From Lachnospiraceae bacterium (lineage in GTDB: Bacteria; Bacillota; Clostridia; Lachnospirales; Lachnospiraceae), in assembly GCA_009774625.1 (NCBI GenBank), contig VSOB01000042.1, forward strand, positions 1-29,157: 29,157 nucleotides of DNA. The letters are read 5' to 3'. The translations under genes and the position numbers were made by a program. The first letter of the stretch is position 1, and the number at the start of each line of letters is the position of its first letter. Below, piece by piece: positions 11,854-19,798 of the stretch. Under the pieces are notes generated by a model. The model was not told the origin of the DNA and ran no database searches. It saw nothing but the letters and a program-made list of their open reading frames with translations.

Positions 11854-12104
11854 CAACGTTTCTCTCCTTTCCATAAATAGCCCGTTTCTTCATAGAGGAG
11901 CTTCGGGGAAATATAGAAATTGATACGTCCGTACCTCGAATTCATCTCCTCAATGTTTGTTACAAGTTTACCGTTTCGAGTAGCCTTTCCGATTGGAAGC
12001 CATCCAGATATGATTCCAGCCCTTACCCAAGATGCATCCTTGCCGTATACTCTGGCCGCAACGATCACTGGCACTGAACCCGATTCAAATATAATTTCTT
12101 CCAT
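11853..12104 (-). CDS. Small DNA-binding protein, possible excisionase (83 aa)
   Basis: The start at 12104 follows GGAGG by ten bases. The segment VPVIVAARVYGKDASWVRAGIISGWLPIGKAT resembles the winged-helix/MerR-type helix-turn-helix of excisionases, where a second helix meets DNA and a Lys/Arg-rich wing follows. A conserved-looking tail (FYISPKLLYEETGYLW) completes the protein. Its place near the integrase supports a recombination-directionality role, but a small repressor is also possible. It has its own promoter at 12130-12158 and is coupled to the next gene. Confidence 0.55.
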   Translation of the reverse strand: MEEIIFESGSVPVIVAARVYGKDASWVRAGIISGWLPIGKATRNGKLVTNIEEMNSRYGRINFYISPKLLYEETGYLWKGEKR

Positions 12105-12129
12105 TGGCTCTTGCCTCCTTTCAACGGCT

Positions 12130-12158
12130 ATTCTAGGATAAGAACCACTTTTAGTAAA
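12130..12158 (-). promoter_or_regulatory. Sigma-A-like promoter for the possible excisionase gene
   Basis: On the minus strand TTTACT (12153-12158), a 17-base spacer and TAGAAT (12130-12135) lie 26 bases before the start codon. A weak hairpin with a T tail (AACC/GGTT then GTTTTT) just upstream may end the preceding gene. Confidence 0.55.
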
Positions 12159-12179
12159 AACAACCTCGGTGGTTTGGCA

Positions 12180-12494
12180 TTATAGAAGAAGATGTATTTT
12201 CTGAGCCATCCACCGAATCATCGTCATCTCGCAAGGATAATCCTCGTATCCAATTGTCTCACAAGTAATAAATCCCTCTATCACACCTCGGATAATTTCC
12301 GATTCATACTGCTTGTACGGAAAAATATCATCTGGAAGCTCTCTATGTAAACGCCCGCATCTGATACAGCGTAGTCTTCTTATCTTAATCCATCTGGTAT
12401 TTCTCAGTTTCGACCGTACAATTCTTGGAACACGGTCATAATATTTCAATGCCCCACCACAATCGGGACAAGTTGATACATCATGAGTAACCAT
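12180..12494 (-). CDS. DUF6431-like zinc protein (104 aa)
   Basis: The start at 12494 (MVTHDVSTCPDC) lies eight bases after GGAGG; earlier in-frame codons are too close to the ribosome site. Cys9-x2-Cys12 and Cys43-x2-Cys46 (CPDCGG, CIRCGR) form a zinc ribbon split by a basic segment (RSKLRNTRWIKIRR), followed by HRELPDDIFPYKQYESEIIRGVIEG and a final helix-turn-helix-like part (PCEMTMIRWMAQ). I recall this as DUF6431, which resembles the N-terminal part of some transposases and is often found beside integrases in Firmicutes elements. It is divergent from the integrase. Confidence 0.7.
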   Translation of the reverse strand: MVTHDVSTCPDCGGALKYYDRVPRIVRSKLRNTRWIKIRRLRCIRCGRLHRELPDDIFPYKQYESEIIRGVIEGFITCETIGYEDYPCEMTMIRWMAQKIHLLL

Positions 12495-12520
12495 ATACAT
12501 CACCTCCAGTGTAAAAAATA

Positions 12521-12562
12521 AGTGTAGGAGTAGTTGACAATTCCTACACTATGATATATGAT
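12521..12562 (+). promoter_or_regulatory. Integrase promoter with overlapping inverted repeat
   Basis: TTGACA (12534-12539), a 17-base spacer and TATGAT (12557-12562) form a near-consensus sigma-A promoter. A perfect 9-bp inverted repeat AGTGTAGGA/TCCTACACT (12521-12529 and 12542-12550) flanks the -35, an arrangement typical of a repressor or integrase autoregulation site. Related GTGTAGGA sequences recur after the integrase gene. Confidence 0.8.
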
Positions 12563-12619
12563 TACTAATGGTAAATCAAGCGAAACACAGAGATTTGCCA
12601 AGAAAGGAGTGAATGTACT

Positions 12620-13858
12620 ATGCTGATGCAATGTCCCGAATGTGCCTTGCAAGTAAGTGATAAAGCAACTTACTGTCCGCATTGCGGATACCCAATGCAA
12701 CCGGATATAAACCAACGAAAGCCTCGGAAATCAAACAAAAGAAGAAGACTTCCGAACGGATTTGGACAGATAAGTGAAATCAAAGGAAGAAATCTTCGAA
12801 ACCCATTTCGAGCTATGGTTACAGTTGGAAAAACTCCGACTGGACGGCCCATTTGTAAGCCGCTCAAACCGGAGTCGTACTTCCCAACATATAATGATGC
12901 CTATGCTGCTTTGGTGGAATATAACAAGAATCCGTATGATTTAGAACCAGCCATAACAGCAAAAGAGCTCTATGAAAAATGGACCGAAGAATATTTCAAG
13001 ACACTGAAGAACAATGCAAGCGCAAGAGCTGTTACCTCTGCCTGGGCGTATTGTTCATCGGTTTATGATATGCGGGTAATGGATATCCGGGCACGCCATG
13101 TAAAAGGTTGCATGGAAGAAGGCGTAGCTGTAGTTAGAGGGAAAGAGCAGCGCCCCAGCGCATCCATGAAAAACAAAATCAAGTCGCTGTTTAACCTTAT
13201 GTTGGATTATGCTTTGGAATATGAGATTGTGGATCGCAACTATTCCAGAAGTTTTAATCTGACGGAAGAGACCATCAAAGAAATTCAGACTGTTAAGAAA
13301 GAACATATCCCGTTTACAGATGAAGAAATTTCATTGCTTTGGGAGCATGTGGATGATAAACGGTATGTTGACGCAATCCTGATTCAATGCTATTCTGGAT
13401 GGAGACCGCAGGAACTTGGATTGATAAGGTTGGAAGATGTTGATTTAGAGAATTGGACTTTCAAAGGCGGTATGAAAACAGATGCCGGTACCGATAGAGT
13501 TGTTCCGATTCATTCAAAGATACAATCACTGGTGCTCAGAAAATATAAAGAGGCGGAATCCCTAGGAAGTGAATTCCTTTTCAATTGTACTGATCCGGAC
13601 AGCAACCGGAAAAATATAAAGTTCACATACAACCGGTATCAGAAGGGATTCACAAGAATCCGCGATGAGCTGAAGTTGAATCCAGACCATAGACCACATG
13701 ATGGACGAAAACATTTTGTGAGTATGGCAAAAAAATATGGCGTTGATGAATACGCTATTAAATACATGGTTGGACATAAAATTTCTGACATTACCGAAAA
13801 GGTATATACAGCAAGGGAGTTTGACTGGCTACGAGAGGAAATAGAAAAAATAAAATAG
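12620..13858 (+). CDS. Tyrosine recombinase (integrase) with N-terminal zinc ribbon, 412 aa
   Basis: It catalyses site-specific integration and excision of the element. Cys5-x2-Cys8 and Cys19-x2-Cys22 (CPECA, CPHCG) form an N-terminal zinc ribbon, followed by a basic linker, an arm-type DNA-binding segment with GFGQISEIKGRNLRNPFRA, a SAM-like core-binding domain (about 115-210) and the catalytic domain. Catalytic residues are all visible: Arg262 (GWRPQE), Lys286 (GGMKTDAG), His360 and Arg363 (HDGR), His386 (GHK) and the nucleophile Tyr396 (VYTARE). Length is usual for Firmicutes ICE and phage integrases with an extra N-terminal ribbon. GGAG lies ten bases before the ATG. It is the only plus-strand gene of the element in the window. 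Confidence 0.93.
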   Translation: MLMQCPECALQVSDKATYCPHCGYPMQPDINQRKPRKSNKRRRLPNGFGQISEIKGRNLRNPFRAMVTVGKTPTGRPICKPLKPESYFPTYNDAYAALVEYNKNPYDLEPAITAKELYEKWTEEYFKTLKNNASARAVTSAWAYCSSVYDMRVMDIRARHVKGCMEEGVAVVRGKEQRPSASMKNKIKSLFNLMLDYALEYEIVDRNYSRSFNLTEETIKEIQTVKKEHIPFTDEEISLLWEHVDDKRYVDAILIQCYSGWRPQELGLIRLEDVDLENWTFKGGMKTDAGTDRVVPIHSKIQSLVLRKYKEAESLGSEFLFNCTDPDSNRKNIKFTYNRYQKGFTRIRDELKLNPDHRPHDGRKHFVSMAKKYGVDEYAIKYMVGHKISDITEKVYTAREFDWLREEIEKIK

Positions 13859-13869
13859 AATGTCTTTTG

Positions 13870-13946
13870 TGTAGGAATGTTGGTATAGGAGTGGTACAGG
13901 AATAATATATGATTTACATACATTTTCCTGCTTTTTACCACTCCTA
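13870..13946. repeat. Repeats downstream of the integrase, candidate attachment region
   Basis: GTGTAGGAATGTT, TATAGGAGTGGTA and TACAGGAATAATA follow one another in tandem, and the 11-bp TAGGAGTGGTA (13886-13896) is repeated inverted as TACCACTCCTA (13936-13946) with 39 bases between. The unit is related to the inverted repeat at the integrase promoter. Such repeats beside an integrase are typical of integrase arm and core sites. The true crossover core cannot be set without the other end. The 269-base gap from 13859 to 14127 holds this region, the fab terminator and no gene. Confidence 0.5.
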
Positions 13947-14067
13947 ACCGCTTTCAAAAGTGTTGATTTTACTGAATTTCTTAGTGATAGCATACTTAGG
14001 AAGTTTCTATTTTAAAAGTTTTCCCGAACGCCATAAGAGACATTTCCTTATGAGAAGCGCCGGAACA

Positions 14068-14105
14068 TTAAAAAAGCGGCTCAGAAATCCACATTTCCAA
14101 GCCGC
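14068..14105 (-). terminator. Terminator of the fatty-acid synthesis operon
   Basis: On the minus strand GCGGCT and AGCCGC (14100-14105 with 14076-14081) pair, continued after a 2-base internal loop by GAAAT/ATTTC around GTGG, followed by TTTTTTAA. It lies 23 bases after the fabH stop. Confidence 0.9.
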
Positions 14106-14127
14106 CCGTCGTTTACCCCTTATTTTA

Positions 14128-15090
14128 TTACCACTCCATCAGGCAGGTACCCCAGGTCAGTCCCCCGCCAAATCCGGACATAATAATTTTATCGCCTTTC
14201 TGCAGCAATCCTTTCCGGTTTACCTCATCCAGCAGAATCGGTACGCTGGCCGCCGACACATTGCCGCAGTGATCAAGACTGATGGGAAATTTATCCTGGC
14301 TCAGTTTCAGGCGTTTGGCCACAGACTGAATGATCCGCAGATTAGCCTGATGCAGCAGATAATATTTCACCTCTCCCGGCTCCAGTCCTGCCTCATCCAA
14401 CACTTTCTGAATCGAAGCCGGCACATAAGAAACCGCAAATTTATATACTTCCTGTCCGTCCATCTGCGTGTAAGCCAGAATTTTGTCTGTCTGAATCAGA
14501 GGATTGTTGTTGGTCCTTCCGGGACAGGCAAGATATTTCCCTTTTTTCCCGTCACTGCCCTGATCGTATGCCACCAGCCCAGTATCATTTGCACGTACCA
14601 CCGCTGCGCCTGCACCGTCCCCGAACAGGACACAGGTACTTCGGTCCGTCCAGTCCATAATTCTGGAAAGGCTCTCCGCACCAATCACGAGAGCCAGACG
14701 GCACATACCGCTGTGAATATAAGCATTGACTGTATGCAGACCGAATATAAAGCCGGCACAGGCCGCATTGATATCAAACGCCACTGCATTGACTGCCCCC
14801 AGTCCTGCCTGCACCTCACAGGCGGTGGACGGCGTTACATAGTCTCCGGTCAGCGTTCCCACCACGATCATATCCAGCTCTTCCGGCTCCACACCGGCAG
14901 CCGCCAGCGCCTGCCGGGCCGCCTCAAGAGAAAGTCCGGCAGTTGTTTCATCCTTTACCAGATGCCGTTCCCGGATGCCTGTTCTGGAAGAAATCCACTC
15001 ATCAGAAGTATCCATAATTGTGGATAAAAAATCATTTGTTACCGTAGTTTTCGGCAAGCAGCTTCCTGTTCCTATAATTTTACTTGTCAT
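14128..15090 (-). CDS. fabH: Beta-ketoacyl-ACP synthase III (FabH), 320 aa
   Basis: It condenses acetyl-CoA (or another starter acyl-CoA) with malonyl-ACP to start type II fatty-acid synthesis in the cytoplasm. The active-site Cys111 lies in INAACAGF, the His in LLHQANLRI and the Asn in GNVSAASVP; the C-terminal GFGGGLTWGTCLMEW is typical. Length is as usual for FabH. GGAG lies before the ATG. Here it is the last gene of the operon, while in many Clostridia fabH is at or near the front. The stop codon region carries TTACCACTCC, which recurs in the candidate attachment region of the neighbouring element. Confidence 0.97.
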   Translation of the reverse strand: MTSKIIGTGSCLPKTTVTNDFLSTIMDTSDEWISSRTGIRERHLVKDETTAGLSLEAARQALAAAGVEPEELDMIVVGTLTGDYVTPSTACEVQAGLGAVNAVAFDINAACAGFIFGLHTVNAYIHSGMCRLALVIGAESLSRIMDWTDRSTCVLFGDGAGAAVVRANDTGLVAYDQGSDGKKGKYLACPGRTNNNPLIQTDKILAYTQMDGQEVYKFAVSYVPASIQKVLDEAGLEPGEVKYYLLHQANLRIIQSVAKRLKLSQDKFPISLDHCGNVSAASVPILLDEVNRKGLLQKGDKIIMSGFGGGLTWGTCLMEW

Positions 15091-15123
15091 GATCTGTCTC
15101 CATCCATCCGGATAACCTTCCGA

Positions 15124-16185
15124 TTATCTGAATTCATCCATAATATCTTTAACATACTCCAGTTTTTTTGCCCGATATGCATTGCTGCCGCAGAACAAAA
15201 GCGCCTGCTCCAAATTCCCTACCGCCGCATTGACCAGCGCATCCGTAATACAGTACGGTGTTTCCGCCGGTTTACATGTACTGATGCAAAGATGACATTT
15301 TCCATGGGGAATCCGCCCTTCCTTTGCTCTTTCCATAAAAGCATTCCGAATCGCCCGGCCCGGCATCCCCACCGGACTCTTTACAATGATGATATCGTCT
15401 TTCTCCGCATTGATATAAGCCTGTTTATAAGCGGGAGAAGCATCACACTCATATGTGGTTACGAAACGGGTCGCTACCTGCACCCCCGCAGCGCCCATTT
15501 CCAGGTAATGCTCCATATCCTTTCTCTCATAGATCCCCCCGGCTACCACCACAGGGATCTCTTTCTCATACTGCTGACCATATTCCCGGACACGATCAAG
15601 AATCCGTTTGATTTCCTCATCGTAAGCGGCATCATCGATCTCTGCCAGCTCTTCCATACGGAAGCCAAGATGTCCTCCCGCACGGGGGCCTTCGATAACC
15701 ACCAGATCCGGCAGTCTGTTATATTTTTTCAGCCAGTATTTAAAAATGACCTCCGCAGATTTCAGGCTGGATACGATGGGCGCCAGCTTGGTTTTGGCCT
15801 CCCCCGCTATCTCCGGCAGCTTCATCGGCAGGCCGGCGCCCGAAATAATCAGATCCGCACCGCCTTCTATGGCAGCTTTTACATAGCGTTCATACTCTCT
15901 TGTGGCCACCATAATATTAACGCCGATAATACCGCCGTCAGCAATTTCCCGTGCTTTTTTAATCTCCTGCTTGATTGTGCGCAGATTTGTCTCAATCGGA
16001 TGCTCATCAAAATCCGCCTCACGATAGCCGATCTGCGCTGTGGAGATGATACCTATGCCCCCTTGTGCAGCCACGGCGCCTGCCAGCCCAGACAGACTGA
16101 TTCCCACACCCATGCCGCCCTGTATCACAGGAACTTCTGCTTTTAATTCTCCGATCACAAGCGCTCTGCTTTTCTTATCCTCCAT
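15124..16185 (-). CDS. NAD(P)H-dependent flavin oxidoreductase, nitronate-monooxygenase/FabK-like (353 aa)
   Basis: This FMN-dependent TIM-barrel protein starts with the family motif PVIQGGMGVGISLSGLA and contains IIGVNIMVA, ISGAGLP, VIEGPRAGGHLG and VVVAGGIYE with GAAGVQVATRFVTT, which bind FMN. A Cys-rich segment near the C-terminus (CHLCISTCKPAETPYC) is unlike classic FabK and could bind metal or a cluster. Such genes often accompany fab operons in Clostridia. It is clearly distinct from the true fabK at 19799-20722; the substrate is not known, and enoyl-ACP reduction is only one possibility. It starts four bases after fabZ, with GGAG inside the end of fabZ. Confidence 0.85.
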   Translation of the reverse strand: MEDKKSRALVIGELKAEVPVIQGGMGVGISLSGLAGAVAAQGGIGIISTAQIGYREADFDEHPIETNLRTIKQEIKKAREIADGGIIGVNIMVATREYERYVKAAIEGGADLIISGAGLPMKLPEIAGEAKTKLAPIVSSLKSAEVIFKYWLKKYNRLPDLVVIEGPRAGGHLGFRMEELAEIDDAAYDEEIKRILDRVREYGQQYEKEIPVVVAGGIYERKDMEHYLEMGAAGVQVATRFVTTYECDASPAYKQAYINAEKDDIIIVKSPVGMPGRAIRNAFMERAKEGRIPHGKCHLCISTCKPAETPYCITDALVNAAVGNLEQALLFCGSNAYRAKKLEYVKDIMDEFR

Positions 16186-16189
16186 CTTC

Positions 16190-16627
16190 CTACTCCGCTT
16201 TTCCCAGGGCGAAAGTAAGCTCTGCCTGTGCCACTATTTTTCCGTCCACGCTGGCTTTTGCACTGCCGACTCCGATAGGCCCCTTTGATTTGATAATTTC
16301 TGTCTCCAGCAAAAGCACATCCCCAGGTACTACTTTGCCTTTGAATTTTGCCGAATTGATCGCGCCGAAATAAGCGGTTTTACCCTTGTTCTCCGGCAGA
16401 CTTAAGATCGCTACCGCGCCTACCTGCGCCAGTGCTTCCACAATCAGCACACCCGGCATAACAGGTTCCCCCGGAAAATGACCTGCAAAAAACGGCTCGT
16501 TGTATGATACACACTTTTTTCCCAGCGCCCGTTTTCCCGCTTCCAACTCTTCGATCGCATCCACCAGCATAAACGGCTGTCTGTGCGGTATGATTTCCAT
16601 GATTTCCTTTGCAGTTAATACCGACAT
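16190..16627 (-). CDS. fabZ: 3-hydroxyacyl-ACP dehydratase FabZ (145 aa)
   Basis: It removes water from 3-hydroxyacyl-ACP in each elongation round. The hot-dog fold motifs are HRQPFMLVD, the catalytic His50 in GHFPGEPVMPG and Glu64 in VEALAQ, all present. Full length for the family. The ATG at 16627 has GGGGACAAGG upstream. It is co-transcribed between fabF and the flavin oxidoreductase. The acc genes that often surround fabZ in Clostridia are absent here. Confidence 0.97.
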   Translation of the reverse strand: MSVLTAKEIMEIIPHRQPFMLVDAIEELEAGKRALGKKCVSYNEPFFAGHFPGEPVMPGVLIVEALAQVGAVAILSLPENKGKTAYFGAINSAKFKGKVVPGDVLLLETEIIKSKGPIGVGSAKASVDGKIVAQAELTFALGKAE

Positions 16628-16663
16628 ACCTTGTCCCCTTCCCTAACGCCTACATGGGCTTCT

Positions 16664-17902
16664 TCAGTCTTTTTCATACCGTTTTACAAGAAGGCTTGCA
16701 TTGTGTCCGCCAAATCCAAGCGAATTGGAAAGCGCATACATAACAGCTTCTTCCGACGGCTCAATACAGTAGTCCAGATCGCATTCCTCATCCTTTACCT
16801 GATAGCCCACCGTGGCATGAAGATAGCCTTCCTCCAGCTCCTTCACGCAGGTAATAAACTCTGCCGCACCGGCGGCGCCCAGCAAATGTCCGATCATGGA
16901 CTTGGTGGAATTGATCTTGATCTTTTTTGCATGTTCACCAAACAAATACTTGATGGCACGTGTCTCAAACAAATCATTATGATGTGTGGCCGTACCATGC
17001 GCATTGATATATGTCACATCCTCTTTTTCGATTCCCGCATCCTGGATGGCAAATTCCATTGCTTTGGCTGCTCCCGACCCGTCCTCAGCAGGAGATGTAA
17101 TATGATATGCATCACTGGTGGAACCATATCCTACAACTTCAGCATAAATTTTAGCGCCCCGCTTCTTTGCATGCTCCAGCTCTTCCAGAACCACAATGGC
17201 CGCTCCTTCTCCCATCACAAAACCACTTCTCTCCTTATCAAAAGGAATGGAACACCGGGCAGGGTCCTCACTGGTGGATAATGCTGTCAACGCCGAAAAA
17301 CCAGCGATACCGATAGGTGTCACACTGCTCTCCGTACCGCCTGCCACCATCACATCTGCTTCGCCATACTGGATGGAGCGGAATGCTTCTCCGATAGAAT
17401 GGGTCCCCGTGGCACATGCCGTCACCACATTGATGCTCTTGCCTTTCAATCCGAAATAAATAGATACATTGCCTGCTGCCATATTGGAAATCATCAGGGG
17501 AACCAGCAGAGGATTCACTCTGGAAGGCCCTTTTTCCAACAGCTTCTTATGTTCCCTCTCCATCGCCTGCAATGCGCCGATGCCTGATCCTACTGCCACG
17601 CCCACTTTATAAGGGTCTTCCTGGGCCATATCCAGACCCGAGTCCTCCAGCGCTTCCTTTGCAGCCGCTACTGCAAACTGGCAAAACGCCTCCATCCTCT
17701 TGGCCGACTTAAAATCCATAAAATTCTTAGCTTCAAATCCCTTTACCTCAGCAGCCAGCTTACACTTATAATCTGCGGCATCAAATTTGGTAATCGGAGC
17801 AAATCCGATTTTCTGTTCTTTGATGCTTTGCCAAAACTCATCCACACTGAGTCCGATCGGCGTAATCGCGCCCATACCCGTTACAACTACTCGTCTGCTC
17901 AT
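16664..17902 (-). CDS. fabF: Beta-ketoacyl-ACP synthase II (FabF), 412 aa
   Basis: It elongates acyl-ACP by condensation with malonyl-ACP. The start at 17902 (MSRRVVVTGMGAITPIG) is chosen over an upstream in-frame ATG because the family begins here and GTGAGGAAAA precedes it. Catalytic Cys163 lies in TACATGTHSIGEA, His in NAHGTATHHND and His in TKSMIGHLLGAAG. The ending SLGFGGHNASLLVKRYE is typical. It lies between fabG (39 bases) and fabZ (36 bases). Confidence 0.97.
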   Translation of the reverse strand: MSRRVVVTGMGAITPIGLSVDEFWQSIKEQKIGFAPITKFDAADYKCKLAAEVKGFEAKNFMDFKSAKRMEAFCQFAVAAAKEALEDSGLDMAQEDPYKVGVAVGSGIGALQAMEREHKKLLEKGPSRVNPLLVPLMISNMAAGNVSIYFGLKGKSINVVTACATGTHSIGEAFRSIQYGEADVMVAGGTESSVTPIGIAGFSALTALSTSEDPARCSIPFDKERSGFVMGEGAAIVVLEELEHAKKRGAKIYAEVVGYGSTSDAYHITSPAEDGSGAAKAMEFAIQDAGIEKEDVTYINAHGTATHHNDLFETRAIKYLFGEHAKKIKINSTKSMIGHLLGAAGAAEFITCVKELEEGYLHATVGYQVKDEECDLDYCIEPSEEAVMYALSNSLGFGGHNASLLVKRYEKD

Positions 17903-17941
17903 ATTTTTCCTCACTTTCCGGGCCATACCCTATCCTGTATG

Positions 17942-18685
17942 TTATATGGCCATACCGCCGTCTACACTGATCACCTGTCCTGTAATATAAGATGCCTTAT
18001 CACTTGCCAGAAACGCCACTGTCTCCGCGATATCCTCCGGCCGGCCCATCCGCTTCAGCGGAATCTGAGCCAACGTGGCTTCCTTTGCGCTTTCTGTCAT
18101 CGCCTGTGTCATATCCGTATCAATAAAACCAGGGGCCACCGCATTCACTGTAATATTCCGGCTGGCCAGCTCTCTGGCCATCGTCTTGGTGAGTCCGATC
18201 ACCCCTGCCTTGGACGCCGCATAATTGGCCTGTCCTGCATTTCCCAATACGCCTGACACACTTGTCATATTTATAATCCTGCCGCTGCGCTGCTTTAAAA
18301 AGGCACGGTACATATGCTTGATCGTATTAAATGTCCCCTTTAAGTTAGTGGCAACCACAGCATCGAAGTCTGCTTCTGTCATCTTCATCACAAGATTATC
18401 CTTTGTGATGCCCGCGTTGTTCACCAGAATATCAATGTGCCCGTACCTGGCCAGCATCTGTGTAATCATATCGCCGCATGCCTCAAAATCCGCCACCGAA
18501 CACTGTACCGCTTCTGCTTTGCCGCCCTTTGCTTCAATCTCGGACACAACAGCTTCCGCCTTCTCCTTTGATCCGTTATAATTTACAATCACAACAGCGC
18601 CGTAATCTGCCAGTGTGAGCGCAATCTGCCTTCCGATTCCCCTGCTGGCTCCTGTCACCAGTGCCACTTTACCGTCCAACATCAT
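17942..18685 (-). CDS. fabG: 3-oxoacyl-ACP reductase FabG (247 aa)
   Basis: This NADPH-dependent short-chain dehydrogenase reduces 3-oxoacyl-ACP. The Rossmann motif TGASRGIG (11-18), NNAG (89-92), and the catalytic Ser142, Tyr155 and Lys159 (TSVSG, YAASK) are present, with SDKASYITGQVISVDGGM at the end. I chose the start at 18685 (MMLDGKVALVTG) behind AAAGGAAATCAA; the longer frame adds a non-family N-terminus. It lies between fabD and fabF. Confidence 0.97.
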   Translation of the reverse strand: MMLDGKVALVTGASRGIGRQIALTLADYGAVVIVNYNGSKEKAEAVVSEIEAKGGKAEAVQCSVADFEACGDMITQMLARYGHIDILVNNAGITKDNLVMKMTEADFDAVVATNLKGTFNTIKHMYRAFLKQRSGRIINMTSVSGVLGNAGQANYAASKAGVIGLTKTMARELASRNITVNAVAPGFIDTDMTQAMTESAKEATLAQIPLKRMGRPEDIAETVAFLASDKASYITGQVISVDGGMAI

Positions 18686-18762
18686 TTGATTTCCTTTCTC
18701 TCCTGCATGGCTGCCTGCCATGACAACAGTTTATATTTTCCGCCAAAGCTCCAATACTGCTG

Positions 18763-19677
18763 TTATATCTCAGACAGCTTTTCCAGATCTTCCAGCTTCT
18801 CTATATTTATGGTCTTTACATCCCTGCTTATTTTCTTCATAAATCCGGACAGCGTTTTACCCGGCCCGATCTCAATAAATGTATCCACACCGTCTGCAAT
18901 CATCCGTTCAATCGTCTGCTGCCACCGCACAGAAGAAGAAACCTGCTTCTGAAGCAGCTCTTTGACCTGTGCTTTTTCTGTCACATAATCCGCCGTCACA
19001 TTGGCAATATACGGGATCTGAATCTCACCGATGGCAACCTCCTCCAGCACACTGCCCAGCCTTTCTCCCGCCCCGGTCAGCATCTTGGAATGGAACGGCC
19101 CGCTTACTTTCAGCGGTACGCACCGCTTGGCTCCTGCTGCCGACAGCTTCTCCGCTGCTGCTCCTACTGCCGCTTCCTCACCTGTAATTACGATCTGTCC
19201 GGGACAGTTATAATTGGCTATGGAAACGATTCCTTCCGTCTCTTCACAGATCGTTTCTATCTTCTCCGCATCCAGACCCAGCACCGCCGTCATAGCGCCG
19301 CCTGTGGGTACGGCCTCCTGCATATAAATACCTCTCTGTCTCACTACTTTGAATACATCCGCCGGGCTCATGACACCGCTTGCTGCCAGCGCACCATACT
19401 CGCCCAGACTGAGTCCTGCCGTCACATCCGCTTTGATGCCCTTTTCCTCCACAGCCTTCAGGATAGCCACTTCCACTGCCAGCATGGCGATCTGCGTATA
19501 CTCTGTTATATTGATTTTCTCATTTTCCTCAAAGCACAGACCAGCCACATCCAGACCGCTTGCCTCACCTGCCAGTGTAAACATCTCCCGGCAGATCGGA
19601 AGTGCATCATAAAAATCCTTCCCCATCCCTACATACTGCGCTCCCTGTCCGGGGAACATAAATGCTGTTTTACCCAT
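18763..19677 (-). CDS. fabD: Malonyl-CoA:ACP transacylase FabD (304 aa)
   Basis: It loads malonyl groups onto ACP. FPGQGAQYVGMG at the N-terminus, the nucleophile Ser90 in GLSLGEYGAL and His196 in GPFHSKM define the family. The usual H of GHSxGE is L here (GLSLGE), which is common in Clostridial FabD. Length is normal. AAAGGAG lies before the ATG. The gene is preceded by a FabT-like box and a hairpin in an unusually long 121-base gap after fabK. Confidence 0.96.
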   Translation of the reverse strand: MGKTAFMFPGQGAQYVGMGKDFYDALPICREMFTLAGEASGLDVAGLCFEENEKINITEYTQIAMLAVEVAILKAVEEKGIKADVTAGLSLGEYGALAASGVMSPADVFKVVRQRGIYMQEAVPTGGAMTAVLGLDAEKIETICEETEGIVSIANYNCPGQIVITGEEAAVGAAAEKLSAAGAKRCVPLKVSGPFHSKMLTGAGERLGSVLEEVAIGEIQIPYIANVTADYVTEKAQVKELLQKQVSSSVRWQQTIERMIADGVDTFIEIGPGKTLSGFMKKISRDVKTINIEKLEDLEKLSEI

Positions 19678-19718
19678 ACCTTACTCCTTTAATTTAGCCC
19701 ATGCACTGTCTGCATGTT

Positions 19719-19738
19719 TAGTTTGATATTCAAAGTAT
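19719..19738 (-). promoter_or_regulatory. Internal FabT-like operator between fabK and fabD
   Basis: The 20-bp sequence containing TTTGATATTCAAAG differs at one base from the box at the acpP promoter (20991-21010). It resembles the FabT/FapR-type palindromes that control fatty-acid genes. No convincing -35/-10 pair accompanies this copy, so it may act on a weak promoter or as a roadblock. Confidence 0.55.
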
Positions 19739-19742
19739 TGGA

Positions 19743-19786
19743 ATGTGAAATGGGAGGTCTGTTATGACCTCCTATGTATTTCACAT
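19743..19786 (-). other. Composite hairpin in the fabK-fabD gap
   Basis: Outer arms ATGTGAAAT/ATTTCACAT (9 bp) enclose inner arms GGAGGTC/GACCTCC (7 bp) with a 6-base loop and an asymmetric internal loop. There is no T run after it, so it is not a simple terminator; an RNA-processing or stabilising hairpin is possible. Confidence 0.6.
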
Positions 19787-19798
19787 GTTTGCCGAATC

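Larger units (their letters stand above)
1..13950. mobile_element. Prophage-like integrated element, right-hand part (left end outside window)
   Basis: About 28 small, tightly packed minus-strand genes of phage character (D5-type primase start, DUF3310, SleB hydrolase, DUF6353-like proteins, zinc-ribbon proteins) end at a divergent tyrosine integrase with its own promoter. To the right, gene content changes abruptly to housekeeping fatty-acid synthesis genes behind the fabH terminator. The right boundary is not exact; it probably lies between the integrase stop (13858) and the fab terminator (14068). No structural (capsid, terminase, tail) gene is seen, so whether this is a full prophage or another integrative element cannot be told from the window. 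Confidence 0.8.

Noticed and set aside
13960..15027. Long plus-strand open frame opposite fabH, and similar long frames opposite other chromosomal genes
   Set aside because: They are antisense shadows without ribosome sites or recognisable domains; the minus-strand genes have complete catalytic motifs.
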